Positions 58,001 through 64,000 of a stretch of 64,000 nucleotides of DNA are shown one piece after another. The stretch comes from an uncultured Helicobacter sp. (GTDB taxonomy: Bacteria; Campylobacterota; Campylobacteria; Campylobacterales; Helicobacteraceae). The notes under the pieces were generated by a model, which searched no databases, had not been told where the DNA came from, and worked only from the letters and a program-made list of their open reading frames with translations. Position 1 is the first letter of the stretch. Every line of letters begins with the position of its first letter. The stretch spans positions 25,870-89,869 of the forward strand of contig CALUTE010000005.1 of NCBI GenBank assembly GCA_944323645.1. Reading direction: 5' to 3'. The translations under genes were made by a program, and so were the position numbers.

Positions 58001-59080
58001 CATATAGCCCGGAAATTTCATTTTGGTAATTACTGATATTTCATATTCAAGGCGATCTTGATATTCTTTGTGTCGATCTTGTGGGATATTTTTTAGTCTT
58101 GCTGACAACCCTTCTTTTGCTTTGTGCTGGAAGTATTCTGCATCATTATCAATGGCTAATCCCTCACTTTGTGCGTATTCTTTAGTAAATTTGAAAGTTG
58201 GTGGTGTTGGTGGATTTGTATCATCTTTTAGATCAATATGAAATCCAGCACATTTGCTTGCTATTTCTTGAGTGTTACTCAGGGCTTGTGGCACATCAGC
58301 AAAAATGCGCGCCATTTCCTCGGCTGACTTGACGTAGAATTCACGCACACTATGACGAAGGCGGTTTTTTTCTCCCATAGTTTTACCCATTCCTACACAC
58401 ATCGCAATTTCTTGGAAATCTGCATCTTCGCGCGTGGGATAATGGGCATCGTTTGTGGCAATAAGCTTAATATCGCATTCTTTGGAAATTTGTATAATTT
58501 GTGCATCAATAGATTCTTGTTCGGGTATGCCATGCCGCATAAGCTCTAGATAAAAATCATCACCAAAGATTTCTTTATATTCTAGAGCTACTTTTTTAGC
58601 GACTTCATAGCCTCCTGCACCGTATTGAATATTACGCTCACTTTGGTTTAGATTCCAGCTCACTTCGCCAGCAAGACAAGCAGAGGAGCAAATAAGCCCT
58701 TCTTTGTATTTGCGTAAAAGCTGTTTATTGATACGGGGATAATAGTAGAATCCATCAATAAAAGCTTTTGAGCTTAAAATCATAAGATTTTTATAGCCTT
58801 GCTCATTCTTGGCATATAGACAGAGATGGTAACGTTGTCTTGTTGATTTATCATCAATGTGTTCATTGTTGTGTAAATAGGCTTCAATACCAATGATAGG
58901 GTTTATACCATTTTTTTTCATTGTATTATAAAAGGCGATTGCTCCAAACATATTGCCGTGATCAGTCATCGCTACGCTATCCATTCCAAGTTCTTTTAGT
59001 CTCTTGGCAAGTACTTCAAGCTTGTTGGCACCATCAAGTAGGGAATATTCGGTATGTAGATGGAGATGAGTATAGCTCAT
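55097..59080 (-). CDS. dnaE: DNA polymerase III alpha subunit with duplicated OB-fold
   Basis: This 1327-residue polymerase has the N-terminal PHP domain (SYTHLHLHTEYSLLDGANKL), the catalytic core with PDIDTDFCQRRRGEVIEYM and RGSAAGSLVAFCLGITD, the helix-hairpin-helix region and a C-terminal OB-fold. H. pylori DnaE is about 1211 residues. The extra length comes from a 107-codon in-frame tandem repeat at residues 1000-1106 and 1107-1209 covering the OB-fold. AAGGAG precedes the ATG. It diverges from ccp, as in H. pylori. Confidence 0.96.
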   Translation of the reverse strand: MSYTHLHLHTEYSLLDGANKLEVLAKRLKELGMDSVAMTDHGNMFGAIAFYNTMKKNGINPIIGIEAYLHNNEHIDDKSTRQRYHLCLYAKNEQGYKNLMILSSKAFIDGFYYYPRINKQLLRKYKEGLICSSACLAGEVSWNLNQSERNIQYGAGGYEVAKKVALEYKEIFGDDFYLELMRHGIPEQESIDAQIIQISKECDIKLIATNDAHYPTREDADFQEIAMCVGMGKTMGEKNRLRHSVREFYVKSAEEMARIFADVPQALSNTQEIASKCAGFHIDLKDDTNPPTPPTFKFTKEYAQSEGLAIDNDAEYFQHKAKEGLSARLKNIPQDRHKEYQDRLEYEISVITKMKFPGYMLIVWDFINHAKKMGIPVGPGRGSAAGSLVAFCLGITDIDPIKYDLLFERFLNPERVSMPDIDTDFCQRRRGEVIEYMIQKYGKYNVAQVITFGKMLAKGVLRDVARVLDMPYKEADEFAKLIPEKLGITLQGYEKNGKFIEGAWELEPKIKDMVEKNELARKVWEYSLKLEGFNRNAGKHAAALVLDSEQELWHKTPLYASDKTDGMIVTQYSMGYLEPVDLIKFDFLGLKTLTVINDALKLIAERYDKHIDFLQIDVNDQEVYKVLQGGNTLGIFQVESGMFQGLNRRLKPTNFEDIIAIIALGRPGPMESGMVDDFVNRKHGIEKITYPFEALEPILRPTYGTIVYQEQVMQIVQTIGGFSLGEADLIRRAMGKKNEQIMADNKLKFTQGAVRNGFDEQKAKDLWDLIVKFAGYGFNKSHSAAYAMITFETAYLKAYYEHEFMAALLTSESGKIEKVAEYIEEAKSLGIQTIPPNVNKSDQYFSVIDVEEEGIKQKKIVFGLQAIKGVGEALHNIIECRKKDGNFKSLEDFVARVDFSKISKRAMEPLIKSGSLDGLGYTRATMMKHVDDICEIGRNTRRFNHNIEQTLFFDAKEELAQVYLGFENIEEFDEKTLLEYEYESIGIYVSGHPMKEYMEEVKSIEGVTHINAIKSLPANSPVLLIAKIISFTKKAAKSGNIYGIANIMDLSGSTEIMLFGKVIEKLESLDHKHPIVLEGTIENRDGRIDIRIFDVLSIEEKRAYLKEVKSIEGVTHINAIKSLEENSHIIIAGKLTRFTKRVAKKSGKLYGIANIMDSSGSIEVMLFGEDIVNKLESLDHQHLIAFEGKTKNRDGRMDIRIFDVLSIEEMQTKKAQQEYGENLTSTIHWASDIQPGDEVTAIDMLPKDLQDFSCPLGLVLDKKTNQATLGQILECAKKHSGARELQIIIKEAERDYVFVSQFKVSSEITKELGEFEWYNITTQESQA
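55454..55762 (-). repeat. dnaE OB-fold repeat, copy B
   Basis: The second copy (103 codons) starts with the same EVKSIEGVTHINAIKSL as copy A. It differs by two one-residue insertions and scattered changes but keeps the FDVLSIEE end. Confidence 0.9.
55763..56083 (-). repeat. dnaE OB-fold repeat, copy A
   Basis: The first copy (107 codons) follows SGHPMKEYME. The period is exactly 321 bp, and stretches of about 45 nt at the copy starts are identical in both copies, so the duplication is recent or kept similar by gene conversion. Confidence 0.9.
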
Positions 59081-59292
59081 AGGATCTCCTTAAAATAATA
59101 GTTATATGTGGGATTGTATAGTATTTGGGATTAGAGATTGATTATTTTTTAAATTCTTTTTAGGTTTGATATGGTGAGTTTAGTATCGTACTAAAGAGGT
59201 TTTAGGATTTAAAATCATTGTATGATAATTATATTTGATAAAACTTGTAAGATATTTTATAAGTAATAATATTTATTTTTTAAAAAAATTAG

Positions 59293-59298
59293 TATAAT
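59293..59298 (+). promoter_or_regulatory. -10 element of ccp
   Basis: TATAAT lies 34 nt before the ccp ATG in an A+T-rich divergent gap from dnaE. Confidence 0.5.
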
Positions 59299-59331
59299 TC
59301 CTCTTTCAAAAATCATTTCAAAAGGAAAACA

Positions 59332-60408
59332 ATGAGCAAATTAGGTATCTCGTCTAAGATTTTGGGCACATTCGGTATTTGTAGCATATTGAGCTTAACT
59401 CTTTATGCACAAGATCCAAAGGAACTCTTGCAGAAGGCAAAAAATGCAGGATTACTTCCATTACCAAGTGGCAAAGAACTCCTAAAGTATCAGCAAGAAA
59501 AAATCAAGCAGCAAAATATCGCACAAGACTATAATGCTAAACTCACGACAAAACAAGTTGAGCTTGGTAAAAAGTTATATTTTGATCCGCGCCTTTCAAC
59601 ATCACATCTTGTTTCTTGTAACACTTGTCATAATCTCGGGCTTGGTGGTGTAGATATTCTACCAGCAGCCACTGGTCATAAATGGCAACCAAATGGCTCT
59701 CACCTTAATTCTCCAACCGTTTATAACTCTATGTTTAATGAAGTGCAATTTTGGGATGGAAGAGCAAAAGATTTGGGTGAGCAAGCTCAAGGTCCCCTTG
59801 TCAATCCAGTAGAAATGGCAAGTACACCACAAAAAGTTGTAGAGAGTGTGCAATCTATTCCAGCTTATGTTAATGAATTCAAAGCAGCTTATGGCAATAA
59901 CGTAAAGATTGATTTCAAACTCATCGCAGATACAATTGCAATGTTTGAGATGACACTCAATACCCCAACGCGTTATGATGATTTTTTAAATGGTAATTTG
60001 AAAGCTTTGAGCAAAGAAGAGCAAGAAGGGCTTAATATATTTATAAATGAAGGTTGTACTGCTTGCCACAATGGTATTAATCTAGGTGGTTCTATGCAGC
60101 CATTTGCTGTTATGAAGCCTTATCGATTTGCTTCTATTGGTGGGTTCAAGGGTGATAAGAATGGTATGGTAAAAGTTCCAGCTTTGCGCAATGTAATGGA
60201 TACAGCGCCATATTTTCATAACGGACAATTTTGGGACGTAAAAGATGCAATCAAGGAAATGGGTGCTATTCAACTAGGTATAAATATTAGCGATGAAGAA
60301 GCAGAGAAAATAAAAACATTTTTTGGTGCATTAACTGGCAAATATCCAGAAATTACATATCCTATTTTACCAGCAAGCACTGATAAAACACCAAAGCCTC
60401 AACTCTAA
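59332..60408 (+). CDS. ccp: cytochrome c peroxidase
   Basis: This 358-residue periplasmic di-haem enzyme reduces H2O2 with electrons from cytochrome c. It has a signal peptide (LSLTLYAQ), two haem sites CNTCH and CTACH, and the conserved MFNEVQFWDGRAKDLGEQA and VPALRNVMDTAPYFHNGQFW segments. AAAGGA precedes the ATG. It matches HP1461, which also adjoins dnaE in H. pylori. Peroxide removal protects the oxygen-sensitive hydrogenase and pyruvate enzyme. Confidence 0.96.
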   Translation: MSKLGISSKILGTFGICSILSLTLYAQDPKELLQKAKNAGLLPLPSGKELLKYQQEKIKQQNIAQDYNAKLTTKQVELGKKLYFDPRLSTSHLVSCNTCHNLGLGGVDILPAATGHKWQPNGSHLNSPTVYNSMFNEVQFWDGRAKDLGEQAQGPLVNPVEMASTPQKVVESVQSIPAYVNEFKAAYGNNVKIDFKLIADTIAMFEMTLNTPTRYDDFLNGNLKALSKEEQEGLNIFINEGCTACHNGINLGGSMQPFAVMKPYRFASIGGFKGDKNGMVKVPALRNVMDTAPYFHNGQFWDVKDAIKEMGAIQLGINISDEEAEKIKTFFGALTGKYPEITYPILPASTDKTPKPQL

Positions 60409-60413
60409 AAAGG

Positions 60414-60443
60414 TACAATCTAGAATCTAGATTCTAGATTGTA
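60414..60443. repeat. 30-bp perfect palindrome just after ccp
   Basis: It has the same AGAATCTAGATTCT centre as the flaG palindrome, with flanks TACAATCT and AGATTGTA. It begins 6 nt past the ccp stop and could be a terminator hairpin, though only a few T residues follow. Confidence 0.6.
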
Positions 60444-60673
60444 TGATTTGTTTCTTTCTTAAATACACCGCGTTCAAGCTTAGTTATTATCCATATTATC
60501 AACTTTTTATCAATGATCGATGTAAAAATTATTCTAGGACTCTAGCATAGTCTTGAAGGGGCTGCAGGACTACAAGCAAGTTAGCCTGCTTTAAGCTTTG
60601 GAGAAAATATTGTTAGGATTTATGGCTAACTTTAGTTATGAGTTAGTGTAAGCACATTGTAGATTCTGGGTTA

Positions 60674-61189
60674 TTATAAAATACTTGTTTGCACAACAAC
60701 GCGTACCCCAAGCTTTGAACATACACCGCATGATCTGCTTGAAAGATTGATTGCAAGTGTTTCTTTTGGATTGATACAAGCATAGATTTTTAGTACAAAG
60801 AAGGCATTATATTCTTCTTTGATACTCCAAAGTGCTTTATACTTTTTTTCAAGACGTTGTATGAAATGATCACATTCTTTACGGATATTTTGTGGTGCTA
60901 TTGCTTTTGATCGGATTTTATAAAAGGCAGGTGGTATCTGTCCAAGGTTTTCATCATCAGAATCACAGCTTTCAGTAGAGTTGGTAGAAGCATTTGGGGA
61001 GAGCGTGAGATTTGCTTGTTGATAAGATTCTAGCTGACTGCGCCATTCGTGGTAGGAGAGCTTGCAAGGTTTTTGATGCTTTAGCTTACATTCATTGGGG
61101 CGAATACCAAGCACTTCATATACACGTAGTGGTAAAAAATCCTCCATATAAAGCCCAAGTTCAATGATGCAATATGAGTGCTTTTGCAT
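60674..61189 (-). CDS. unrecognised protein, possibly DUF4279-like
   Basis: This 171-residue protein starts MQKHSYCIIELGLYMEDFLP, with a Ser/Asn-rich central stretch, and ends with CGVCSKLGVRVVVQTSI. The start strand, PLRVYEVLGIRPNECKLK and closing strands loosely resemble DUF4279, a family of unknown function. AAGGAG precedes the ATG. It is separated from cheB by 79 nt. Confidence 0.5.
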   Translation of the reverse strand: MQKHSYCIIELGLYMEDFLPLRVYEVLGIRPNECKLKHQKPCKLSYHEWRSQLESYQQANLTLSPNASTNSTESCDSDDENLGQIPPAFYKIRSKAIAPQNIRKECDHFIQRLEKKYKALWSIKEEYNAFFVLKIYACINPKETLAINLSSRSCGVCSKLGVRVVVQTSIL

Positions 61190-61268
61190 AGAATCTCCTT
61201 AACGCAGTTATGCTTATCTTGTCCGCAGAATCTAATTTTGCAACAATAAATTTAAACCACTAACTTCT

Positions 61269-61955
61269 TTAGTTTATTTCGTCTTCCTGCAGACCTTCTT
61301 TAAGAGGCTTGAGTTTTGTGGTAGCAAATTCGATAATTCTATTTGCGATTTTATGGAGTGGAAGGATTTCATCAATTGCACCAACTTCTATGGCACGCTT
61401 AGGCATACCAAATACTACACAAGTATGTTCATCTTGGGCGATCGTTTTTGCGCCATTATCGTGCAGCTCTTTGATGCCTATACAGCCATCATCGCCCATT
61501 CCTGTAAGAATAATCGCTAATGTACTTCTACCAGCAACATTGTTTGCAAAACGAAAGAGCACATCAACACTTGGGCGGTGACGCGAGATTCTGGGCGCAT
61601 CTGCTATTGGATAGGCGCAGTATTTGCCATTTTCGTGTCCTAGTGCTATTTGTGTGCCGCCTTTGGCAAGATAAATTGAATCATTTTGGAGCAAAAAACG
61701 TTGATTGACCTCAAAGACATTAAGCTTAGATTTGCTGTCTAGTCGTGCTGCGAGTGTTTGGCTGAAATATTCAGGAATATGTTGCACAACAACAATGGGC
61801 GGAATTCCACAAGCTGGAAGCGCGACAAAAATCTCTTCAAGTGCGATAGGACCACCAGTAGAGGAGCCGATGACAATAAGTTTTTCGCGGTTGATAAGAC
61901 AGGGAGAGCTTTTTATGAATACATCTGGGTGTAGTTTTTCCTCAACTGCTTTCAC
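61269..61955 (-). CDS. cheB: CheB-type receptor methylesterase without receiver domain
   Basis: This 228-residue protein has only the catalytic domain of CheB, which demethylates receptor glutamates. The Ser-His-Asp triad is visible in IGSSTGGP, VVQHIPEYF and LTGMGDDG. The usual N-terminal receiver is missing, as in C. jejuni CheB, so it cannot be activated by CheA phosphotransfer in the usual way. The start is GTG with AAAGG upstream, 10 nt after cheR. Confidence 0.92.
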   Translation of the reverse strand: MKAVEEKLHPDVFIKSSPCLINREKLIVIGSSTGGPIALEEIFVALPACGIPPIVVVQHIPEYFSQTLAARLDSKSKLNVFEVNQRFLLQNDSIYLAKGGTQIALGHENGKYCAYPIADAPRISRHRPSVDVLFRFANNVAGRSTLAIILTGMGDDGCIGIKELHDNGAKTIAQDEHTCVVFGMPKRAIEVGAIDEILPLHKIANRIIEFATTKLKPLKEGLQEDEIN

Positions 61956-61965
61956 TGCTGCGCCT

Positions 61966-62805
61966 TTACTCTCGGGTTTTTACATATGTTTTGTTGCCAA
62001 GCCGCTCTATTTTGTCTTTTAGTCCCAAGACATCTTCTGCGTGTCCAATATAGAGTGTGCCATACATCTTGAGATGCTTAAAGAGTCTGCCCAAAATTGC
62101 CTCTTGGTCTGGGGGTTTGAAATAAATTAAGACATTGCGACAGAAGATAATATCAAACTCATTTTGATGAAAGGGATAACTGGTTTCAAAAAGATTAAGC
62201 GTAAAGAATTTGATCATATTTTTTAGTTCATTTTTAGCGCGGATTTTTTTGCTACCATTGGGTAAAATTTGCAATGTATCAAAGTATTTGTCCATCTGCA
62301 CCCAGCCGGGTAAATTTAAATTTGGATTTAGTGTAAAAATCCCATCTTTTGCTTCTTGTAATACTTTTGTGTCAATATCGCTAGCATAAATTTCAACTTG
62401 GCACGATGAGTTATATATTTCTCGTGCATAGAGCACTGTTGCAGCGATTGAGTATGGCTCCTCGCCTGTTGAGGAAGCTGCGCAGTAGATTTTAATATTA
62501 AACTGATTTTTAAAAAGTGCTGGCAGAACACGATCAAGCATATCTTGAAAATGCACTTTTTCTCGGAAAAAGTCCGTTTGGTTGGTTGTAAAAGCATTTA
62601 TAAAAAGCTGCTTGGCTTGTGCATTTTTATTAGTAAGATCAATAAGCTCGCTAGCAGAAGTGATACGATCAAACACGTGGTATTGTCGAAGTGTATCAAG
62701 GCGATTTCTAACCATAGTCTGTTTGGAGTTATCTAAATGAATACCTGTGATTTTATACAGATATGCTTGGATTTCTCGAAATGCCTTATTAATATCACTA
62801 ATCAA
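61966..62805 (-). CDS. cheR: CheR chemotaxis receptor methyltransferase
   Basis: This 279-residue SAM-dependent enzyme methylates glutamates of chemoreceptors. It has an N-terminal helical domain and the SAM core: FREKVHFQDMLDRVLP, AASSTGEEPYSIAATVL, and FDIIFCRNVLIYFKPPDQEA. The start is TTG with AAAGGA 6 nt upstream. cheR and cheB together give an adaptation pair that could act on the CetA-type receptor in this window and others elsewhere. Confidence 0.95.
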   Translation of the reverse strand: MISDINKAFREIQAYLYKITGIHLDNSKQTMVRNRLDTLRQYHVFDRITSASELIDLTNKNAQAKQLFINAFTTNQTDFFREKVHFQDMLDRVLPALFKNQFNIKIYCAASSTGEEPYSIAATVLYAREIYNSSCQVEIYASDIDTKVLQEAKDGIFTLNPNLNLPGWVQMDKYFDTLQILPNGSKKIRAKNELKNMIKFFTLNLFETSYPFHQNEFDIIFCRNVLIYFKPPDQEAILGRLFKHLKMYGTLYIGHAEDVLGLKDKIERLGNKTYVKTRE

Positions 62806-62851
62806 GCTCTATCCTTTCAGCATAGTAGTACTCAATAAACCATAACAACCG

Positions 62852-63373
62852 CTAGTATGGCGTGCAGTCTTTAAACATTTCCTCATAAAATTGCAATGCC
62901 TTATTGACAACATATGGATCATCTTCATAAAAAAGCGTTTCATAGTTATTTTCAAAAGCATTTTTGCTCCAATTTGCAGAACCGATGTATAAGAGATTTT
63001 TATCGATAATTACCATTTTTTGGTGCATTATACCATAGTAGTTGCCATTTTGCGCTTTTTTTCCTTTTAGGAGGCAGGTGGTGATATTGTTGTACTTGTC
63101 AAGGTAGCCAAGCATAGATCGGTTATCTTTTTTATTACCATCATCAAAGATAATACGCACTTGCACACCCCTTTTAGCACTATCTCGAAGCGTTTTTGCA
63201 AGTTCTCGGTTAGTGAAGCTATAAATTGCAATATCAATACTTTTTTGCGCTCTTTGTAGGCTTCCTTGCAAGGATTTAAATGCTTTCGTCTGCTCATAAG
63301 GCATTACGAACAAGTCGCTTTTGCCAAAACATACAATGACAAAGCATAGTAAAAATAGTAGGATTTTCTTCAT
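62852..63373 (-). CDS. nucT: NucT-like exported phospholipase-D-family nuclease
   Basis: This 173-residue protein has a signal peptide (KKILLFLLCFVIVCFGKSD) and one HKD motif HQKMVIIDKNLLYIGSANWS. Such nucleases act as dimers. H. pylori NucT (HP0323) is a membrane-bound nuclease, and it sits beside the poly-E gene HP0322, the same neighbourhood as here. ATG 63371-63373 follows AAAGGG; six codons upstream another start exists. Confidence 0.9.
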   Translation of the reverse strand: MKKILLFLLCFVIVCFGKSDLFVMPYEQTKAFKSLQGSLQRAQKSIDIAIYSFTNRELAKTLRDSAKRGVQVRIIFDDGNKKDNRSMLGYLDKYNNITTCLLKGKKAQNGNYYGIMHQKMVIIDKNLLYIGSANWSKNAFENNYETLFYEDDPYVVNKALQFYEEMFKDCTPY

Positions 63374-63400
63374 CAAAAGCCCTTTCTCCAAAAAATATGT

Positions 63401-63406
63401 TATAAT
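63401..63406 (+). promoter_or_regulatory. -10 element of the poly-E-type gene
   Basis: TATAAT lies 31 nt before the ATG at 63437, in the divergent gap from nucT. Confidence 0.5.
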
Positions 63407-63436
63407 TGCGGTATTCTACTTGAAATGGGTAACTTT

Positions 63437-64000
63437 ATGAAAATAGTTTTGGTAAATACCGATCCAATGGTAGCTAAGCTCATCGAAGCCACCGCCAAAA
63501 AAACAGGGATTGCGCTTGAGAGTTATGCAGGACTTAGCAAGCTTGATGTAAGCATATTAGCAAAAGATAGTTTTGTATTTCTTGATGAGGGTGCTATAGA
63601 TGATCATAAAGATATAGCCAAGAAAATTGGCGAAGATTTTTTGAGCTGTTTTTTGTATGCCAAAACAAAAGCGATTAGTGAATTTGCCTATTTGGTGAAA
63701 AAACCCTTTTTGCCAACACAGATTTTAGATATTTTGCAAGAAGAGCTTCTTAAACGTGGTCAAGATTTAAGCAATGCTTCTGATATAGGTAGAGATGAGA
63801 TCGCAGAGGACACTCTCCATATAGATAGCATAGATTCACAACTTGGGGATTTTAGTGTTTCGCAAGATCTTGATGAGAGCTTGCCTCTGCCACCACTAAC
63901 AGACCAATCACAAGACACAGCACCCACAACCCCAGATTCTCCCTTAGATTTTGAAGATTCTTTAACTGATGAGAATCCTGATGAAATAGAATCTAACATA
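63437..64000 (+). CDS. acidic poly-E-type protein (HP0322-like), C-terminus beyond the right edge
   Basis: The first 188 residues are open to the window end. The N-terminal 115 (MKIVLVNTDPMVAKLIEATA, VKKPFLPTQILDILQEELLK) look like a receiver-type fold without a clear phosphoacceptor set. From there on the sequence is very acidic (Asp, Glu, Ser, Pro), like the repetitive tail of H. pylori HP0322. The divergent nucT neighbour supports this. A minus-strand ORF at 63760-63999 is a shadow. Confidence 0.75.
   Translation, partial: MKIVLVNTDPMVAKLIEATAKKTGIALESYAGLSKLDVSILAKDSFVFLDEGAIDDHKDIAKKIGEDFLSCFLYAKTKAISEFAYLVKKPFLPTQILDILQEELLKRGQDLSNASDIGRDEIAEDTLHIDSIDSQLGDFSVSQDLDESLPLPPLTDQSQDTAPTTPDSPLDFEDSLTDENPDEIESNI

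Noticed and set aside
1..64000. CRISPR array, prophage, intact insertion sequence or toxin-antitoxin pair
   Set aside because: No regularly spaced repeat set, phage gene run, transposase or toxin-antitoxin signature was seen.

Overview
The window is about 37% G+C and looks like chromosome from an enterohepatic Helicobacter. The case rests on gene content: a hydABCDE uptake hydrogenase, a four-subunit porCDAB pyruvate oxidoreductase, a Hof-like outer-membrane protein, a NucT nuclease beside an acidic poly-E-type protein, a dnaE next to a cytochrome c peroxidase, and a bipartite CetB/CetA-type energy-taxis pair plus CheR and a CheB without receiver domain, which H. pylori lacks. I see no rRNA, CRISPR array, prophage or intact insertion sequence. 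There is one tRNA. Gene density is high, with many 1-14 bp overlaps and several TTG or GTG starts.

Layout. 1-5244 (minus): hydA-hydB-hydC-hydD-hydE, with hydE running off the left edge, preceded by a 14-bp-arm inverted repeat in the promoter. 5564-8755 (minus): porC-porD-porA-porB. 8977-13458 (minus): a HAD phosphatase with a long N-terminal extension, a MATE transporter and an MscS channel. 13553-15126: a solute-binding lipoprotein and an unrecognised lipoprotein. 15409-20644 (plus): rpmH-rnpA-yidD-yidC-jag-mnmE, for ribosome, membrane-insertion and tRNA-modification functions. 20702-23615 (minus): xseA-rseP-pgsA. 23705-26324: two unrecognised genes and hisC. 26406-34386 (plus): fliF-fliG-fliH-dxs, a YkgJ-like cysteine-rich protein, a TPR protein and a TrpC-like barrel. 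34450-37093: tRNA-Met, a methyltransferase frameshifted at a G6 tract, and the Hof-like protein. 37148-40250 (minus): flaG-fliD-fliS-fliT-like. 40321-46870 (minus): an EnvC-like protein, ftsX, ftsE, trmB, a fibronectin-III lipoprotein and an RluA-family synthase. 47014-50792 (plus): an ABC exporter, then cetB-cetA downstream of a T14 tract. 51146-51910: fliR. 51911-52972: a decayed FkbM-like methyltransferase. 52973-55046: a universal stress protein and a TraF-like outer-membrane protein. 55097-59080 (minus): dnaE with a tandemly duplicated OB-fold. 59332-60408: ccp. 60674-63373 (minus): an unknown protein, cheB, cheR and nucT. 63437-end: the poly-E-type protein, incomplete.

The metabolic genes fit a microaerophile that oxidises H2 at the membrane and decarboxylates pyruvate to reduced flavodoxin, with ccp removing peroxide. 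Much of the rest is motility: basal body, filament cap and chaperones, export gate, energy sensing and receptor adaptation. FtsEX with the EnvC-like protein would control septal peptidoglycan splitting.

The most unusual signals are a strongly over-represented heptamer AGA(A/T)TCT (about 115 sites by eye, roughly 14 expected), the 107-residue in-frame duplication in DnaE, the two homopolymer tracts placed to alter expression or reading frame, and the hydrogenase operator-like palindrome. I found no clear new multi-gene defence or mobile system.
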